Source of the DNA: Liopterus haemorrhoidalis
Lineage: Eukaryota > Arthropoda > Insecta > Coleoptera > Dytiscidae
DNA length: 64,000 bases
NCBI GenBank assembly: GCA_963971575.1
Contig: OZ020618.1
Coordinates: 7,008,501-7,072,500 of the forward strand
Reading direction: 5' to 3'
Shown: in pieces, positions 1 through 11,202 of the stretch
Numbering within the stretch: position 1 is the first letter of the stretch
Layout of the letters: every line of letters begins with the position of its first letter
Translations under genes and position numbers: made by a program
The notes under the pieces: model-generated
The model's database searches: none
Told to the model about the DNA's origin: nothing
The model's input: the letters and a program-made list of their open reading frames with translations, nothing else

Positions 1-960
1 ATAAGAGCTGTTTGACATTGCTTTTGATTGGTTTAGCACACAGTCAAGTTTACAAGCAGTTCGTAGTAGACTTCATAAAAAACAGCTTGATTCCGAGCCT
101 TAAATTATTTTTTACATCCTTGACTAATCAACAAGTTTCTTAAAATACCATAATTTTCATAACATAAAATATATATTATAGAATTAACAAAATGTATAAC
201 TGATATTCGTAAATGTAATTTTATTTTTTGATAATTGTAATCTTGTTTATAGATCTGTAATTATAATTTTAAGAATTTTGTTCTGTATATATTTTTATTT
301 AAGTTTTTTTTTTTTATCAAGAGTGGAGGTAATTTAATATATAAATCTGTACCCATTCCATTTTTTAATTGCGTGAACGTTTTAAGAGTTTTTTGTTTTA
401 AAAAAATCTACTTAATATTGATAACTTTATGATGGTAAAGACTGTTCAAATTGTGTCATTTTTAAATTTAAAACATGTTTAAAACAAATTTAAAAAGTTT
501 ATTGCTAATCTGTAATATCTTTAAGTGTTCATAGATGTAGGTATAGTCTATTTACGTTAAAATTATATTTGCGTAATAATATCACGTGATGCAACGTGGC
601 CACGTTTTAAAAATGAATATGTCCCGCTTCTCGGACAGTGTCACTAACATATGTATTCAACGGGTATGATATAAAAATATAGAAATATATGATATAAAAT
701 TAAATAATCATAAACATAGTTAATGAAAGCCGAAATGTTAGAACAACTAGGCAATACTGTACAGGGTTGCCAACTGTTAATCTGTAAAAGACGCTACATT
801 CAGTATTTTTACTGTGCTGTGTCAGGGCACTGATACTGTTCGGTTGCCTAGATTTGATTACTAATTATTCCGTAACTATAATTTTGAAGTGAATAGACTT
901 TATACTCAAATCAACTCTACAGTGGCTCTATTTATCACAGTGGCAACATACAAACAACTG
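1..960. other. AT-rich intergenic DNA, no gene seen
   Basis: No open frame with protein-like composition, no splice-flanked exon and no clear terminal repeats. The sequence is A+T rich with short homopolymer runs. It ends where the first transposon copy starts. Confidence 0.5.
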
Positions 961-968
961 CCATTTTT

Positions 969-2000
969 AGGGTTTTGTAGGTATGACCAAAAAACCCTTA
1001 TACCGTCATTTTGTCGTCTGTCTGTCTGTCTGTCTGTTCGGTAAAAATTGTAGCCAAACGGCTAAACCTAGAGAGTTGAAATTTGGCATGCTTGTACAAC
1101 TTTTTGACCCGCACATAGGAAAAATACTAAAACATCTAAAAAACATATCCCCCTAAAAATATAAACAAATATGTGCTCATCGAAAAAAAAAATTTTTTTT
1201 TTAAATTCTGAGTAGGGTATCAAATGAAAACCCTTAGTACGTGGATTAACGATCAAAATTTTATTTTTGCAAAATAAATTATTTTGACGCGATTTTTGCC
1301 AAAATTGTGCAAAAAATTTTTTGTCCCACACCCTGTAGCCCAGATGGTTTAAACTAAAAATCTGAAAAAATTCTAAGTAATGTATATTGGTGTGAACCGG
1401 AATAGTACAACAGGAATTTTTGATCAGATTATGTTTTCGGAAAATAATGCATTTTTTGTGTTTTTAACCAAAATATGTTAAATATTTAATTCGCTATGTA
1501 ACCAAGTTGATACGTCAGCGCTCATAGCGATGTGCGTTTAGTCATTGGTTTTCTAATTTGCCAATTAGGTAACTTGCAAACTAGAGTTCGAATCCTGTCA
1601 ATTTTATTTTTTTTGTTTTTTTTTGCAGTTTTCTTTTGTTTAAATTATTTTGTCAAAATTCTAGTTATATTTTGGTAAATCTTGCATTTAATTTTTAAAA
1701 GCGTAAATTTAATAACCAGTGGGAAGTGTTGAAATTATAATTTAATTCTGTTTGATGTATACGAAATCAGAGGGCGGGGCTAATGATTTAAGCAACCAAT
1801 AGAAAGAAGCCATAGGCGCAATTTTCAAAATCTTAATGAACCTTGCTATGTAAAAAAAATACTGCACATATTTAGAAACTTAAATAATGGTATTAGGCAT
1901 TCGAATTAAAATTCATAAAAAAATATTTTGACATAAAATTTGTTTTGGCATCCCAAATAATCATCATTCAGTTATTAAATACCTGCAAAACTCTGAAATA
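969..2000 (+). mobile_element. ~1-kb terminal-inverted-repeat element, copy 1 ('family 1')
   Basis: It starts AGGGTTTTGTAGGTATG and ends with the complement of a related motif (TACCTGCAAAACTCTG). It has a short GTCT microsatellite near the left end. At least three other good copies lie in this window (27103, 32351 reverse, 40595) and one diverged copy (21788 reverse). Conserved internal landmarks include TCCCACACCCTGTAGCCCAG and a later stretch near AATAACCAGTGG. No transposase is visible, so it is non-autonomous. Around 1530-1598 sits a tRNA-like stretch with a good pol III B box (GAGTTCGAATCCTG). The right end is cut at 2000, where another small element begins. Confidence 0.7.
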
Positions 2001-2082
2001 CAGTGGATAGCGTTTATAACGACGTGGAAGAGAACAATGACATTCGGTCGTTATAACCGTAGGTCGCTTTATCCAAACACTA
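2001..2082. mobile_element. Small pogo/Tigger-like MITE
   Basis: It begins CAGTGGATAGCG directly after TA and ends near CGCTTTATCCAAACACTA followed by TA. An internal TATAACGAC/GTCGTTATA pair forms inverted arms. TA target sites and CAGTG-type ends fit pogo/Tigger derivatives. Only about 82 bp long. Family assignment is inference. Confidence 0.4.
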
Positions 2083-2088
2083 TAAATA

Positions 2089-2700
2089 CAATGTTGAAAA
2101 ATATGTACATTTTGTTTATGTTAGAAAAGAGTACATTTACATGAGTGCAAGAAGCTTAAGCAACAGAAACAATATTCAAGTGTTACAAAACATAAAAAAA
2201 AAACAATCCAACTTATTTTACAAACAACTTAACACTTACAAAATTTTACATACGTGTGTGTGTATACATATTTTAATTTTAACAAAAAAATCTGTCATTT
2301 TGGTTTTTTTTTGTGATTTTTGGTTTTCTAAAAAGTATAATTTTCTCCAAATGTAGCAATGCAAAATCTATTTTAGCATACATATATGTATATGTCTTCC
2401 TTTTAGCTATGCTTGCATTTCTATCCTTTGGACTCATAATTATAAAAATAAATCACTTATTTTAGCAAAAAACAAAAAGTTCATAGCTGCACTAAATCTG
2501 AGTTGTTGTCGTCAAGATATCTAGGCGCGAACTGCTGGCCATGCGTTCATTTTGCTTTGTTAACCAAAATATGTATCACGTGGACGGTACTCGATCACAC
2601 GTCGGATAGCGATGCTTCCGTCGACTCTCACTCTCGACATTTACGTCGAATGGCGAAAACGTCGAGCTAAGAGACAGTCGAGTAACGGGGTATTACTGTA
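2089..2700. other. AT-rich stretch ending in a probable Tigger-type terminal repeat
   Basis: No convincing gene. The segment 2580-2698 is more GC-rich and full of TCGA/GTCGA motifs. Read in reverse from 2698 it starts CAGTAATACCCCGTTACTCG after TA, which resembles Tigger/pogo ends. The opposite end was not found. Confidence 0.35.
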
Positions 2701-2809
2701 CCAACCAATCAAAAAAAATGACCCATTGTCGCCAATTTGATAGATAAAGTCACTAAAATCAACTCAGCTTTTCTAACAAGCTTATGAAGTGTTTTTTAAT
2801 CATAATTTA

Positions 2810-2922
2810 GGGTTTCTGTAAGCTTAGCCGAGTTTAATCTTTTGGTTAAACTCGGTTACAATCCCATAAGTAACTGTAGCAACCATTTGGTTATAGTTAA
2901 CTAAGCTTTCAGAAACCGGTCC
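2810..2922 (-). mobile_element. Palindromic MITE, copy 1
   Basis: Imperfect inverted repeat with ends GGGTTTCTGTAAGC and GCTTTCAGAAACCGGTCC. It is a reverse-orientation relative of the element at 19081-19216, sharing the AACTCGG / CCATAAGTAAC core. Confidence 0.65.
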
Positions 2923-2999
2923 TTGACTGTTGCCTATTCTAATTTTCATCTATTTTAAAAATGACGCATTTGAAATGTAAAAAGACAAATCTACTTTAA

Positions 3000-3660
3000 T
3001 TATTAACAATTTTTGCAATCATATAGTTAAAACTATCATGTTTACTTTTGTTTTAAGGTAAAATAAGGAGATATAAGACTTTATATCTCTTTTTTGACGT
3101 ATAAATCTTTTATAGACACAAGTTTTTTATATTTAAATATCTCTAAAAATTTTATTAAAATCATGTAAATGTTTGTAATCTTTTAAAAGATATTTATTTA
3201 GTTTTGTTATTTTAGGTTATGTGATTCTCCTAGTCCTTGATATCAAACATTTTGAAGGTGTAATATTTATTTTTAGTTAAAGATTTTTTTTTTAGTTGCT
3301 TGCCATCGTTAAATTTTTTTTTGTGAATATTATATCTTCTAAATATTTTGATATTGTCCATTAGATATTTTTGAATGTAACAAATATATTTTTAAAGATA
3401 ATCGTCTGTAATGTATATTAATGTACAAAACTCAAAAATAATTAAATGTATATCTAAAATTAATATTTTGTTTCAATTTTTACCTACCTTATCCTTATAT
3501 AATTTAAAAAGTACGATTATTGCTAAATTAATAGAGTCTTCTGCTTACAAAATTTTTCCAGAAATCTCTAGACAATTTGCATTTGTTCAGTGTCTTCTGA
3601 CGACATTTTTTGCCATAAATTTCTGGATATTTCGCATTTATTCATAGATTTCTGGCAGGG
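3000..3660. other. AT-rich DNA without a recognisable gene
   Basis: Poly-T/A-rich sequence. Short open frames at 3411-3865 on both strands overlap each other and the repeat that follows, and show no protein-like features. Confidence 0.45.
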
Positions 3661-3666
3661 TACACC

Positions 3667-3900
3667 TAAAGTCACTGGATTATACAAAGTAGCGCAAGCC
3701 TTTGAAGAAGCCGACAGACCCCAGGGTTTGATTGGCAACATTGCTTCCCCCATTAAGCAAACTAAAGCAGCAATTTTTACGTTCTTAAGTTTGCGTCTGC
3801 GCTGCCACATCTCTCTTTCTCGCTCTAATTTAATAACCTCCTTTGTCAGCGGTTTGAATATTTAAGGTTAAGTTTAATTTAAATTTATGTATTATATCCA
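3667..3900 (+). mobile_element. Truncated hAT-like element related to 29347-29800
   Basis: It begins with the same terminal repeat (TAAAGTCACTGGATTATACA) and the same interior (runs around GCGCAAGCC and AGCAATTTTTACG) as the complete element at 29347-29800, in the opposite orientation. The second terminal repeat is missing. It lies directly against the left arm of the large inverted repeat. Confidence 0.55.
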
Positions 3901-4321
3901 TTTTATTTAATAAAAATAAAAAAACAATAATTTTTGTAATAAATTAGATGGTAAATTTTTCGAAAAATATATTCAAGCTATGATTATTTGATAAATTAAT
4001 TTTACTTATTTTGTAATATTAATAATTTGTAAAACACGATATTTAAATGGAATAATATATAAAAAACAATATTTGTGAATATTTTGAGTTAAAATAATTG
4101 AAATGATCTCTCTTATGATTATAAAACATTGTATTGATTTGTATTCTGTATCATATTGTGTAAAAATTATTGTTTATGTAAAAAATAAAAATGTGTTTGT
4201 CGGTGTGGAGAGGCACTAAATAAAAATTGAATAAAATATATTTTGAGAAAGAATGAATGTGGAAAAATAAATGGATGGAATAAAGAAAAAATAAATAAAA
4301 ATCAAGTGAAAATAAATTAAA

Positions 4322-4690
4322 TCAGTTGAATGTGGAGAAAAATGGTTGGAAGTGACTGGAGAATGAAAGATTTTGATGAACGTGGATAGGACTGTATGGA
4401 AGAATATTGTTTATTTCCCCATGCATTCCTGTCCAAATCTGAGATTTATTGTAGAATGAGAAACTGCGCTGAATGTGGATAGAAATGCATGGAAGAATAT
4501 TATTTATTTTCCCATGCATTCCTACCCGAACCAGAATAATTGTGGAACGAGAGACTGCGTTGAATGTGGAAAGTAATGAATGGAAGAATATTATTTATTT
4601 TCCCATGCATTTCTATCTGAATCAGAATAATTGTGGAACGAGAGACTGAGCTAAATGTGGAAAGAAATGCATGGATGAGAGAATGACCTT
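4322..4690 (+). repeat. ~91-bp tandem repeats in left arm
   Basis: At least three units, anchored by GGAAGAATATT at about 4400, 4492 and 4582, each followed by CCCATGCATT and a GAATGTGGA motif. Inverted counterparts with the same period occur at about 8600-8900. Confidence 0.65.
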
Positions 4691-5366
4691 GAAATGAAAG
4701 ACTGAACCCTTATTTCTTTGTTAACAACCTCTGTATGCATCATTTTTAATAAATAAATATAAAATAAACCATTATTATTTCGATAAATACCCACCTAATA
4801 AATTCTATCTGTGGTTGGTTTTTATCTTTCAGATGACGAGAAAGTAAAGAGTAAGTATTAATGTATATAATTAGTTGAGCAAAGGGAGTAGCCCTTGAGG
4901 TGGTGAGTATCTATATTATATATATATAGACTACGTGAGAGAATGAATGTAGATAGGAATGCGTGAATGAGAGAATGACCTTGAAATGAAACACTGAACC
5001 CTTATTTCTTTGTTAACAACCTATGTATTTGGATTATTTTTAATAAATATATATAAAATAAACCGCATTATTATTTCAATAACTACCCACCTAATAAATC
5101 CTTTCTGGGGTAGTTTATTTATCTTTCAGATGACGAGAAAGTAAAGAGAGTAAGTATTAATGTATATATTTAGTTGAGCAAAGGGAGTAGCCCTTGAGGT
5201 GGTGAGTAATGTATATTATATATATAGACTACGCGAGATGAAAGACTGAACCCTTATTTCTTTGTTAACAACCTCTGTTGCATCATTTGCATCATTTTTA
5301 ATAAATATAAATAAAATAAACCGCATTATTATTTCAATAATTACCCACCTAATAAATCCTTTCTGG

Positions 5367-7760
5367 GGTACCTATTTCAAGGTATAGGGTACCTATTACT
5401 GCAATGGGTGCTCTACAACCCTTATAGGTTCTAAGATATTAATAAAATAAAATTCACTATGTCTCAAAAAACCCTGAATTTTACGCCCTTAAACCGTCGA
5501 TTAACAATTTTTATTTATCTTAAAAAAAATTCAGGGGGTTGAAATTAAGGGATGAAACTAAGGGATGGCATTGATGATGTGCTCTAGTGGCCCTATATGC
5601 CATTGCACTATCCCCATGTATCGGGGAACGTTTCACGTCTAAAAACACGTTTTCAAGTAAAACTAAGAAACACGGTTTCACGTAAAAAAAAACGAATCAT
5701 AAATGTGAGTGGGGGGGGGGGGGGTTACACACCGCAAAATATGTGGAGTCTTGGATTTGAGAGGAATGGAAGGGGGGTAAAAAACACGTTAAAAACCCCA
5801 AATTCTGAAGCCCTGAGGCGCTAGAGTCAAAAAACTCTTAAGGGTTGCGAGATATAAAAAACACTTAATAACACGCCTCCCTTAAAAGATAGAGTGTTGC
5901 TTTTTGGCAGGTACCTATTTCAAGGTATAGGGTATCTACTACTGCAATGGGTGCTCTACAACCCCTATAGGTTCTGAGATATTAATAAAATAAAATTCAC
6001 TATGTCGTAATACACCCTGAATTTTACGCCCTTAAACCGTCGATTAACAATTTTTATTTATCTTAAAAAAAATTCAGGGGGTTGAAATTAAGGGATGAAA
6101 CTAAGGGATGGCATTGATGATGTGCTCTAGTGGCCCTGTATGCCATAACACTATCCCCATGTATCGAGGATCGTTTCACGTCTAAAAACACGGTTTTGTT
6201 CAAATTTTTAAAAATTTTATTTCAGGTATCAAGAATCCAGAAGAGTCGAGAGGTGTAAATTGGTTTTTAGGGATTATCCCGTGAACTACAAGGGGTAGGA
6301 CGTCCAGATTTGGAAGGCACCTTCATTAGGGTCCGTTCTATTATCTATTAGAGTTTCAACCCTCTAGCCTTTAAGGGTAGGAAGTTATTAAGTGTTTTTT
6401 ATATCTCACAACCCTTAAGAGTTAGGTGGTTGGTATTCGGTAGGTAGGTACTTCATGACCTATAGACCCTCTACCCTTCAAGGGTTCCTTACAACCCTTA
6501 CGGTTTTTGAGATATTTAATTTTTAATTTTCAGTGACGTCACATATTAAACCAAAATAATTGTTTTATTTAAATTAATATCTCGACAACTAGAAGGGTTG
6601 TAGGGCTCCTATTTAGGATGTAGGGTCCTAACGTCCTATAGTACGCATGTACCAAAAATCAACTACCTAACTCTTAAGGGTTGCGAGATATAAAAAACAC
6701 TTAATAACACGCCTCCCTTAAAAGATAGAGGGTTGCTTTTTGGCAGGTACCTATTTCAAGGTATAGGGTATCTACTACTGCAATGGGTGCTCTACAACCC
6801 CTATAGGTTCTGAGATATTAATAAAATAAAATTCACTATGTCGTAATACACCCCGAATTTTGCGCCCTTAAACCGTCGATTATCATTTTTATTTATCTTA
6901 AAAAAAATTCAAGGGGTTGATATTAAGGGATGAAACTAAGGGATGACATTGATGATGTGCTCTAGTGGTCCTATATGCCATAACACTATTTCCATGCATC
7001 GGGGAACATTTCACGTCTAAAAACACGCTTTTGTTCACAATTTTAAAAAAAAATTTCACCTACCAGGATACCAGGAGAGCCGAGAGGTGTAAATTGGTTT
7101 TTAGGGATTATCTCGTGAACTACAAGGGGTAGGACGTCCAGATTTGGAAGGCACCTTCATTAGGGTCCATTCTATTATCTATTAGAGTTTCAACCCTCTA
7201 GCCTTTAAGGGTAGGAAGTTATTAAGTGTTTTTTATATCTCACAACCCTTAAGAGTTAGGTGGTTGGTATTCGGTAGGTAGGTACTTCATGACCTATAGA
7301 CCCTCTATCCTTCAAGGGTACCTTACAACCCTTACGGTTTTTGAGATATTTAATTTTTAATTTTCAGTGACGTCACATATTAGACCAAAATAATTGTTTT
7401 ATTTTATTAATATCTCGACAACTAGAAGGGTTGTAGGGCTCCCATTTAGGCTGTAGGGTCCTAAGGTCTTATAGTACGTATGTACCAAAAATCAACTACC
7501 TAACTCTTAAGGGTTGCGAGATATAAAAAACACTTAATAACACGCCTCCCTTAAAAGATAGAGGGTTGCTTTTTGGATGTATCTATTTCAAGGTATAGGG
7601 TATCTACTACTGCAATGGGTGCTCTACAACCCTTATAGCTTCTGAGATATTAATAAAATAAAATTCACTATGTCGTAATACACCCCGAATTTTGCGCCCT
7701 TAAACCGTCGATTATCAATTTTTATTTATCTTAAAAAAAATTCAAGGGGTTGATATTGTG
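5367..7760 (+). repeat. ~835-bp tandem array
   Basis: The motif GTACCTATTTCAAGGTATAG (or a close variant) recurs at about 5367, 5910, 6746 and 7579. Spacings are ~543, ~836 and ~833, so the first unit carries an internal deletion and the next two are full length. Each full unit contains its own inverted arms: ACTCTTAAGGGTTGCGAGAT near 6665 is the near-complement of a segment near 6405-6425. A G run of about 13 lies at 5711-5723. No coding potential seen. Confidence 0.7.
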
Positions 7761-8261
7761 TGACAGCAGTGTTTCTAACAGATAAAAATTAAGTGGATGA
7801 TATTGGTTGTTGAGGGAGTAGTGGAACACACAGAACATACCCATATAAGTTTCATCCCCTAATATCAACCTTTAAAATTTATTTAACGATAAAGAAATTT
7901 TAGCCATTGACGGTATATGGCCACAGAATGGGGGATGTTTTGAGGAATAGTGAATTTTATTTATTTAATGTCTCGAAAATTAGAAGGGTTACAGGGTTCC
8001 CTTAGTGGTTGTAGAGTATTTATACCCTTCTGTACCTACGTATCGAAAACCAACCCTCTAACTTGTAAGGGTCGTGAGATCTAAAAAGTGCTTTATTTTA
8101 ATTTCAACTCTTCAAATTAATTTGTCGATAAAAAATTGTTATTCAGCGACGGTATAAGGCCACAAAATAAGGGTAGTTATGGGGAATTAGTCCTTAATAA
8201 TTGGTGCTTTCATTTAATTTCCTTGTTTGTTTCCGACAGATGTCGGTAGAGGGTTGACAAA
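7761..8261. repeat. Degenerate continuation of the array
   Basis: Diverged and partly inverted versions of the array sequence (GAAGGGTTACAGGGTTCCC near 7982, CTTGTAAGGGTCGTGAGAT near 8060). No gene. Confidence 0.45.
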
Positions 8262-9360
8262 TCATATAAAATGAATTCGAAGAAAGTCTACATAATATAC
8301 TCACCATATCAAGGGCTACTCCCTTTGCTCAACTAAATATATACATTAATACTTACTTTCTGGTCATCTGAAAGAGAAATAAACAACCCCAGAAAGGATA
8401 TATTAGGTGGGTAGTTATTGAAATAATAATGTGGTTTATTTTATATTTATTTATTTAAAAAAAACCAAATACATAGGTTGTTAACAAAGAAATAAGGGTT
8501 GTCTTTCATTTCAAGGTCATTCTCTCATCCACGCATTCCTACACACATTCATTCTCTCGCGTAGTCTCTCATTCCCTCATTTTGATAGGATTTCATGGGA
8601 GAATAATTCCTCCATGCATTTCTTCCCACATTCATCACAGTCTCTCATTCCAGAATCATTCTCAGATTTGAATAGGAATGCATGGTAAAATAAATATTCT
8701 TCAATGCATTTCTTTCCACATTCATCGCAGTCTCTCATTCCACAATCAGTCTCAAATTTGGATAGGAATGCATGGGAAAATAAGAATATTCTTCCATGCA
8801 TTTCTTTACACATTCAATGCAGTTCTCTCATTCCATAATCAATCTCTCATTTAGATAGTAAAGCATAGGAAAATAAATAATATTCTTCCATGCATTTCTA
8901 TCCACGTTCATCAAAATCTTTCATTCTCCAGTCACTTCCAATCATTCTTCTCCACATTCAACTCGATTCCACTTAACACTTAATTTTGTAAACAATTAAC
9001 ACTTAATTTTTTCCTTTAATTCATCATTTATTTTTCCACATTCATTCTTTCTCAATCATATTTTTTTTACAATCTTTATTTAGTGCCTCTCCACACCAAC
9101 AAACACATTTTTATTTTTTACATAAACAATAATTTTTACAATATATACAACAGAATACAAATAAATACAATGTTTTATAATAATAAGGGAGATCATTTCA
9201 AATATATCAACTCAAAATATTCACAAATGTTGTTCTTTTATATATTATTTCTTTTAAATATCGTGTTTTACAAATTATTAATTTTACAAAATAAGTAAAA
9301 TTAATTTATCGAATAATCATAACTTGAATTTATTTTTCAAAAAAAATACCAACTAATTTA
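8262..9360 (-). repeat. Right inverted arm
   Basis: Reverse complement of the left arm, with four ~90-bp units at about 8600-8900. On the minus strand two units stay open in one frame (8577-8813) and repeat a Cys-containing motif (MRDCDECGKKC). The period is a multiple of three, but I treat this as a repeat rather than a gene. Confidence 0.55.
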
Positions 9361-9810
9361 CTGCTTGAATAATTTCATTTTTGCAAAATATTTTAATTTA
9401 ATTTTTTAACTAATCATAATTTGATTTTTTTTAAATTTAGCAACTAATTTACTGTCTAATTTTATTTTTGAAAATATATTAATTTATTTTGTTAACTAAT
9501 CATAACTTAATTTATTTTTCAAAAAAATTACCAACTGATTTACGACAAAATAAAATAATTTTACTGGCTTACAATGTTTCAACATCATCTATATTTTCGT
9601 ACAAATATTCAACCGCAAATATTCATTATTTATTTATTTTATTTTTTTAATTTCCCACGTTATGTGTAAACATTACCAGGCGGGCCCAAACCGGGTAAAT
9701 GGGGCTCTTACACCCTACACAGGAAATATATTCAACTATTATAATGTTCAATATTGAAATATTAAATAAAAATATTAAATTATCGATTAATTAAATAAAT
9801 AATAAACAAA

Positions 9811-9995
9811 TAACAGGTCCCCAACGACCTGGCGAAGCTACTGCTCCTATTATCTTTGCACACTCATTTTAATTATGAAATGAGGGCTGAGTCGACCCCA
9901 GGGCTGAGTGCACAGGGGTGTGGAATGTTAACTTTGCAGTGGTGTCCGGGAACTGAATCCCAGTCTCAGTCTTACGGAGCCACCGTACCTCGAGT
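9811..9995 (-). mobile_element. Possible tRNA-derived SINE
   Basis: Read on the minus strand from about 9995, a tRNA-like head (GGTGGCTCCGTAAG, then GGGATTCAGTTCCC as a B-box-like arm) is followed by a GC-richer body and an A/T-rich tail with TTATTTATTTAA near 9790. It stands out from its AT-rich surroundings. No target-site duplication was identified. Confidence 0.4.
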
Positions 9996-9999
9996 TAAT

Positions 10000-10950
10000 T
10001 AAATAAAATTTATGAAATTAATCAAAAATGAAACATTGTAAGTCGTGCAATAATTTTAATTTTGTCAGTGCATCAGTATATTGTCCATTTATTTCCTAAT
10101 ATTAAATTTCCAAAAAAATGGACATCGTAGATCAGTTTCTAGACAAATTGGACACACCCGAACAGTTTGGAAGTTATCGATTGGTTTTCAAAATTATTTT
10201 GAAATTTAATAAAATTGATTAGCTATTAATGATTAGTTCCCAAATTACCTTTTCATTAAAAAAAAAAAAAATACTGATTAGTTTATAAATATGAAATTAT
10301 TAAAAAAATTAATATTGATTAGTTTACCAATTTATTTAAAATTTGTAAAAAAGCGCAAATAACTATTTTTGCTGACCACTAAAAATTGTATCTAACTAAA
10401 TTTCTAAAATATTTATTATTATTAATTTGTTTCTAAATTGGTATTTAATTTCTAAAAAACAAAATACTGATTAGTTTTCAAACTAATTATAAATTGCTAA
10501 AATAATGCAAATAGCTAAACGCTATTTTCTTCATTAGTGAACGCTAAAAATTTACTTAACTAGTTTTCAAAAAATTTTTAAAAAGTATTTAATTAAAAAA
10601 CGCTAATAGGAAACTTTGCTATAAATATTGTACCTAAATTTCTATATGTTTGATTAATTATATTTAATTTCTAAAAAATAAAATTGATTTTTTTCCAAAC
10701 TATTCTTTAATTTAAAAAAAAAAATTGTTATTGTTCAGTTTTTGGACCAATATTAAATGTCCAAACAGATTGGACTTTATCGAATGATCTCGGAACAAAT
10801 TCAAAATAATTAGACAGTACTGATTACTTTCCGAATAAATCAAATATATCCATGTTTAATAAATCTCATTTAAAAACGAACTGAAAATATTTTGAGTTAA
10901 AATTTGAAATAATCTCCTTAAAATATTATATTTCATTACTGTAAATACCT
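10000..10950. other. Very AT-rich DNA with degenerate GATTAGTTT motifs
   Basis: Repeated short motifs (ATTGATTAGTTT, CTAAATTTCTAAA) suggest a decayed tandem repeat. No gene, RNA gene or clear element ends. Confidence 0.4.
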
Positions 10951-10954
10951 GTAT

Positions 10955-11179
10955 GTACCCCAGAATAAAAGTGTATTAACTATAATTTTTCATTAAATTA
11001 TATTTTTTTTGTAAGGCATGTGGTATCATCTTTCAAATTAAATTTTTTATTTCTATTTTTATTGATATTAGAAATATTGCATTAATAATATTAAATCCAT
11101 GTATGGTACTAAAGATACGATGTTCAATTTATTCTTTTGTAAATTTGTTACGAGTTAATACACTTTTATTCTGGTGTAC
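10955..11179. mobile_element. Foldback MITE
   Basis: Ends GTACCCCAGAATAAAAGTG and CACTTTTATTCTGGTGTAC are inverted copies, with the inner AGTTAATAC also paired. It abuts the possible 3' end of the minus-strand gene at 11203, so the AATAAA in its terminus could serve that gene as a poly(A) signal. Confidence 0.6.
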
Positions 11180-11202
11180 ATATATAGAATTCTTATACAG
11201 CT

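Larger units (their letters stand above)
3940..9360. repeat. Foldback-like structure: long inverted arms around a tandem array
   Basis: The left arm (about 3940-5360) reappears as reverse complement in the right arm (about 8262-9360). Matching landmarks include CGGTGTGGAGAGGCACTAAA at 4201 versus its complement near 9080, the AAAGGGAGTAGCCCTTGA block at 4881 and 5178 versus 8310-8327, and the ACCCACCTAATAAAT block. Both arms hold ~91-bp tandem repeats; the left arm also carries a repeated ~250-bp module. Between the arms lie ~835-bp tandem units. Long arms made of internal repeats are typical of Foldback-type elements, but I could not fix the outer ends, a target-site duplication or a transposase. 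Confidence 0.6.

Noticed and set aside
1068..1331. Open frame starting MWDKKFFAQFWQKS (also at 32905-33144) conserved between repeats
   Set aside because: It is conserved because the family 1 elements are copies of each other at DNA level. Other copies break the frame, and the sequence is AT-driven and low complexity.
4322..8900. CRISPR-like array or virus-derived repeat
   Set aside because: The units are directly abutting tandem repeats without unique spacers, in a eukaryotic transposon context. No viral protein was seen.
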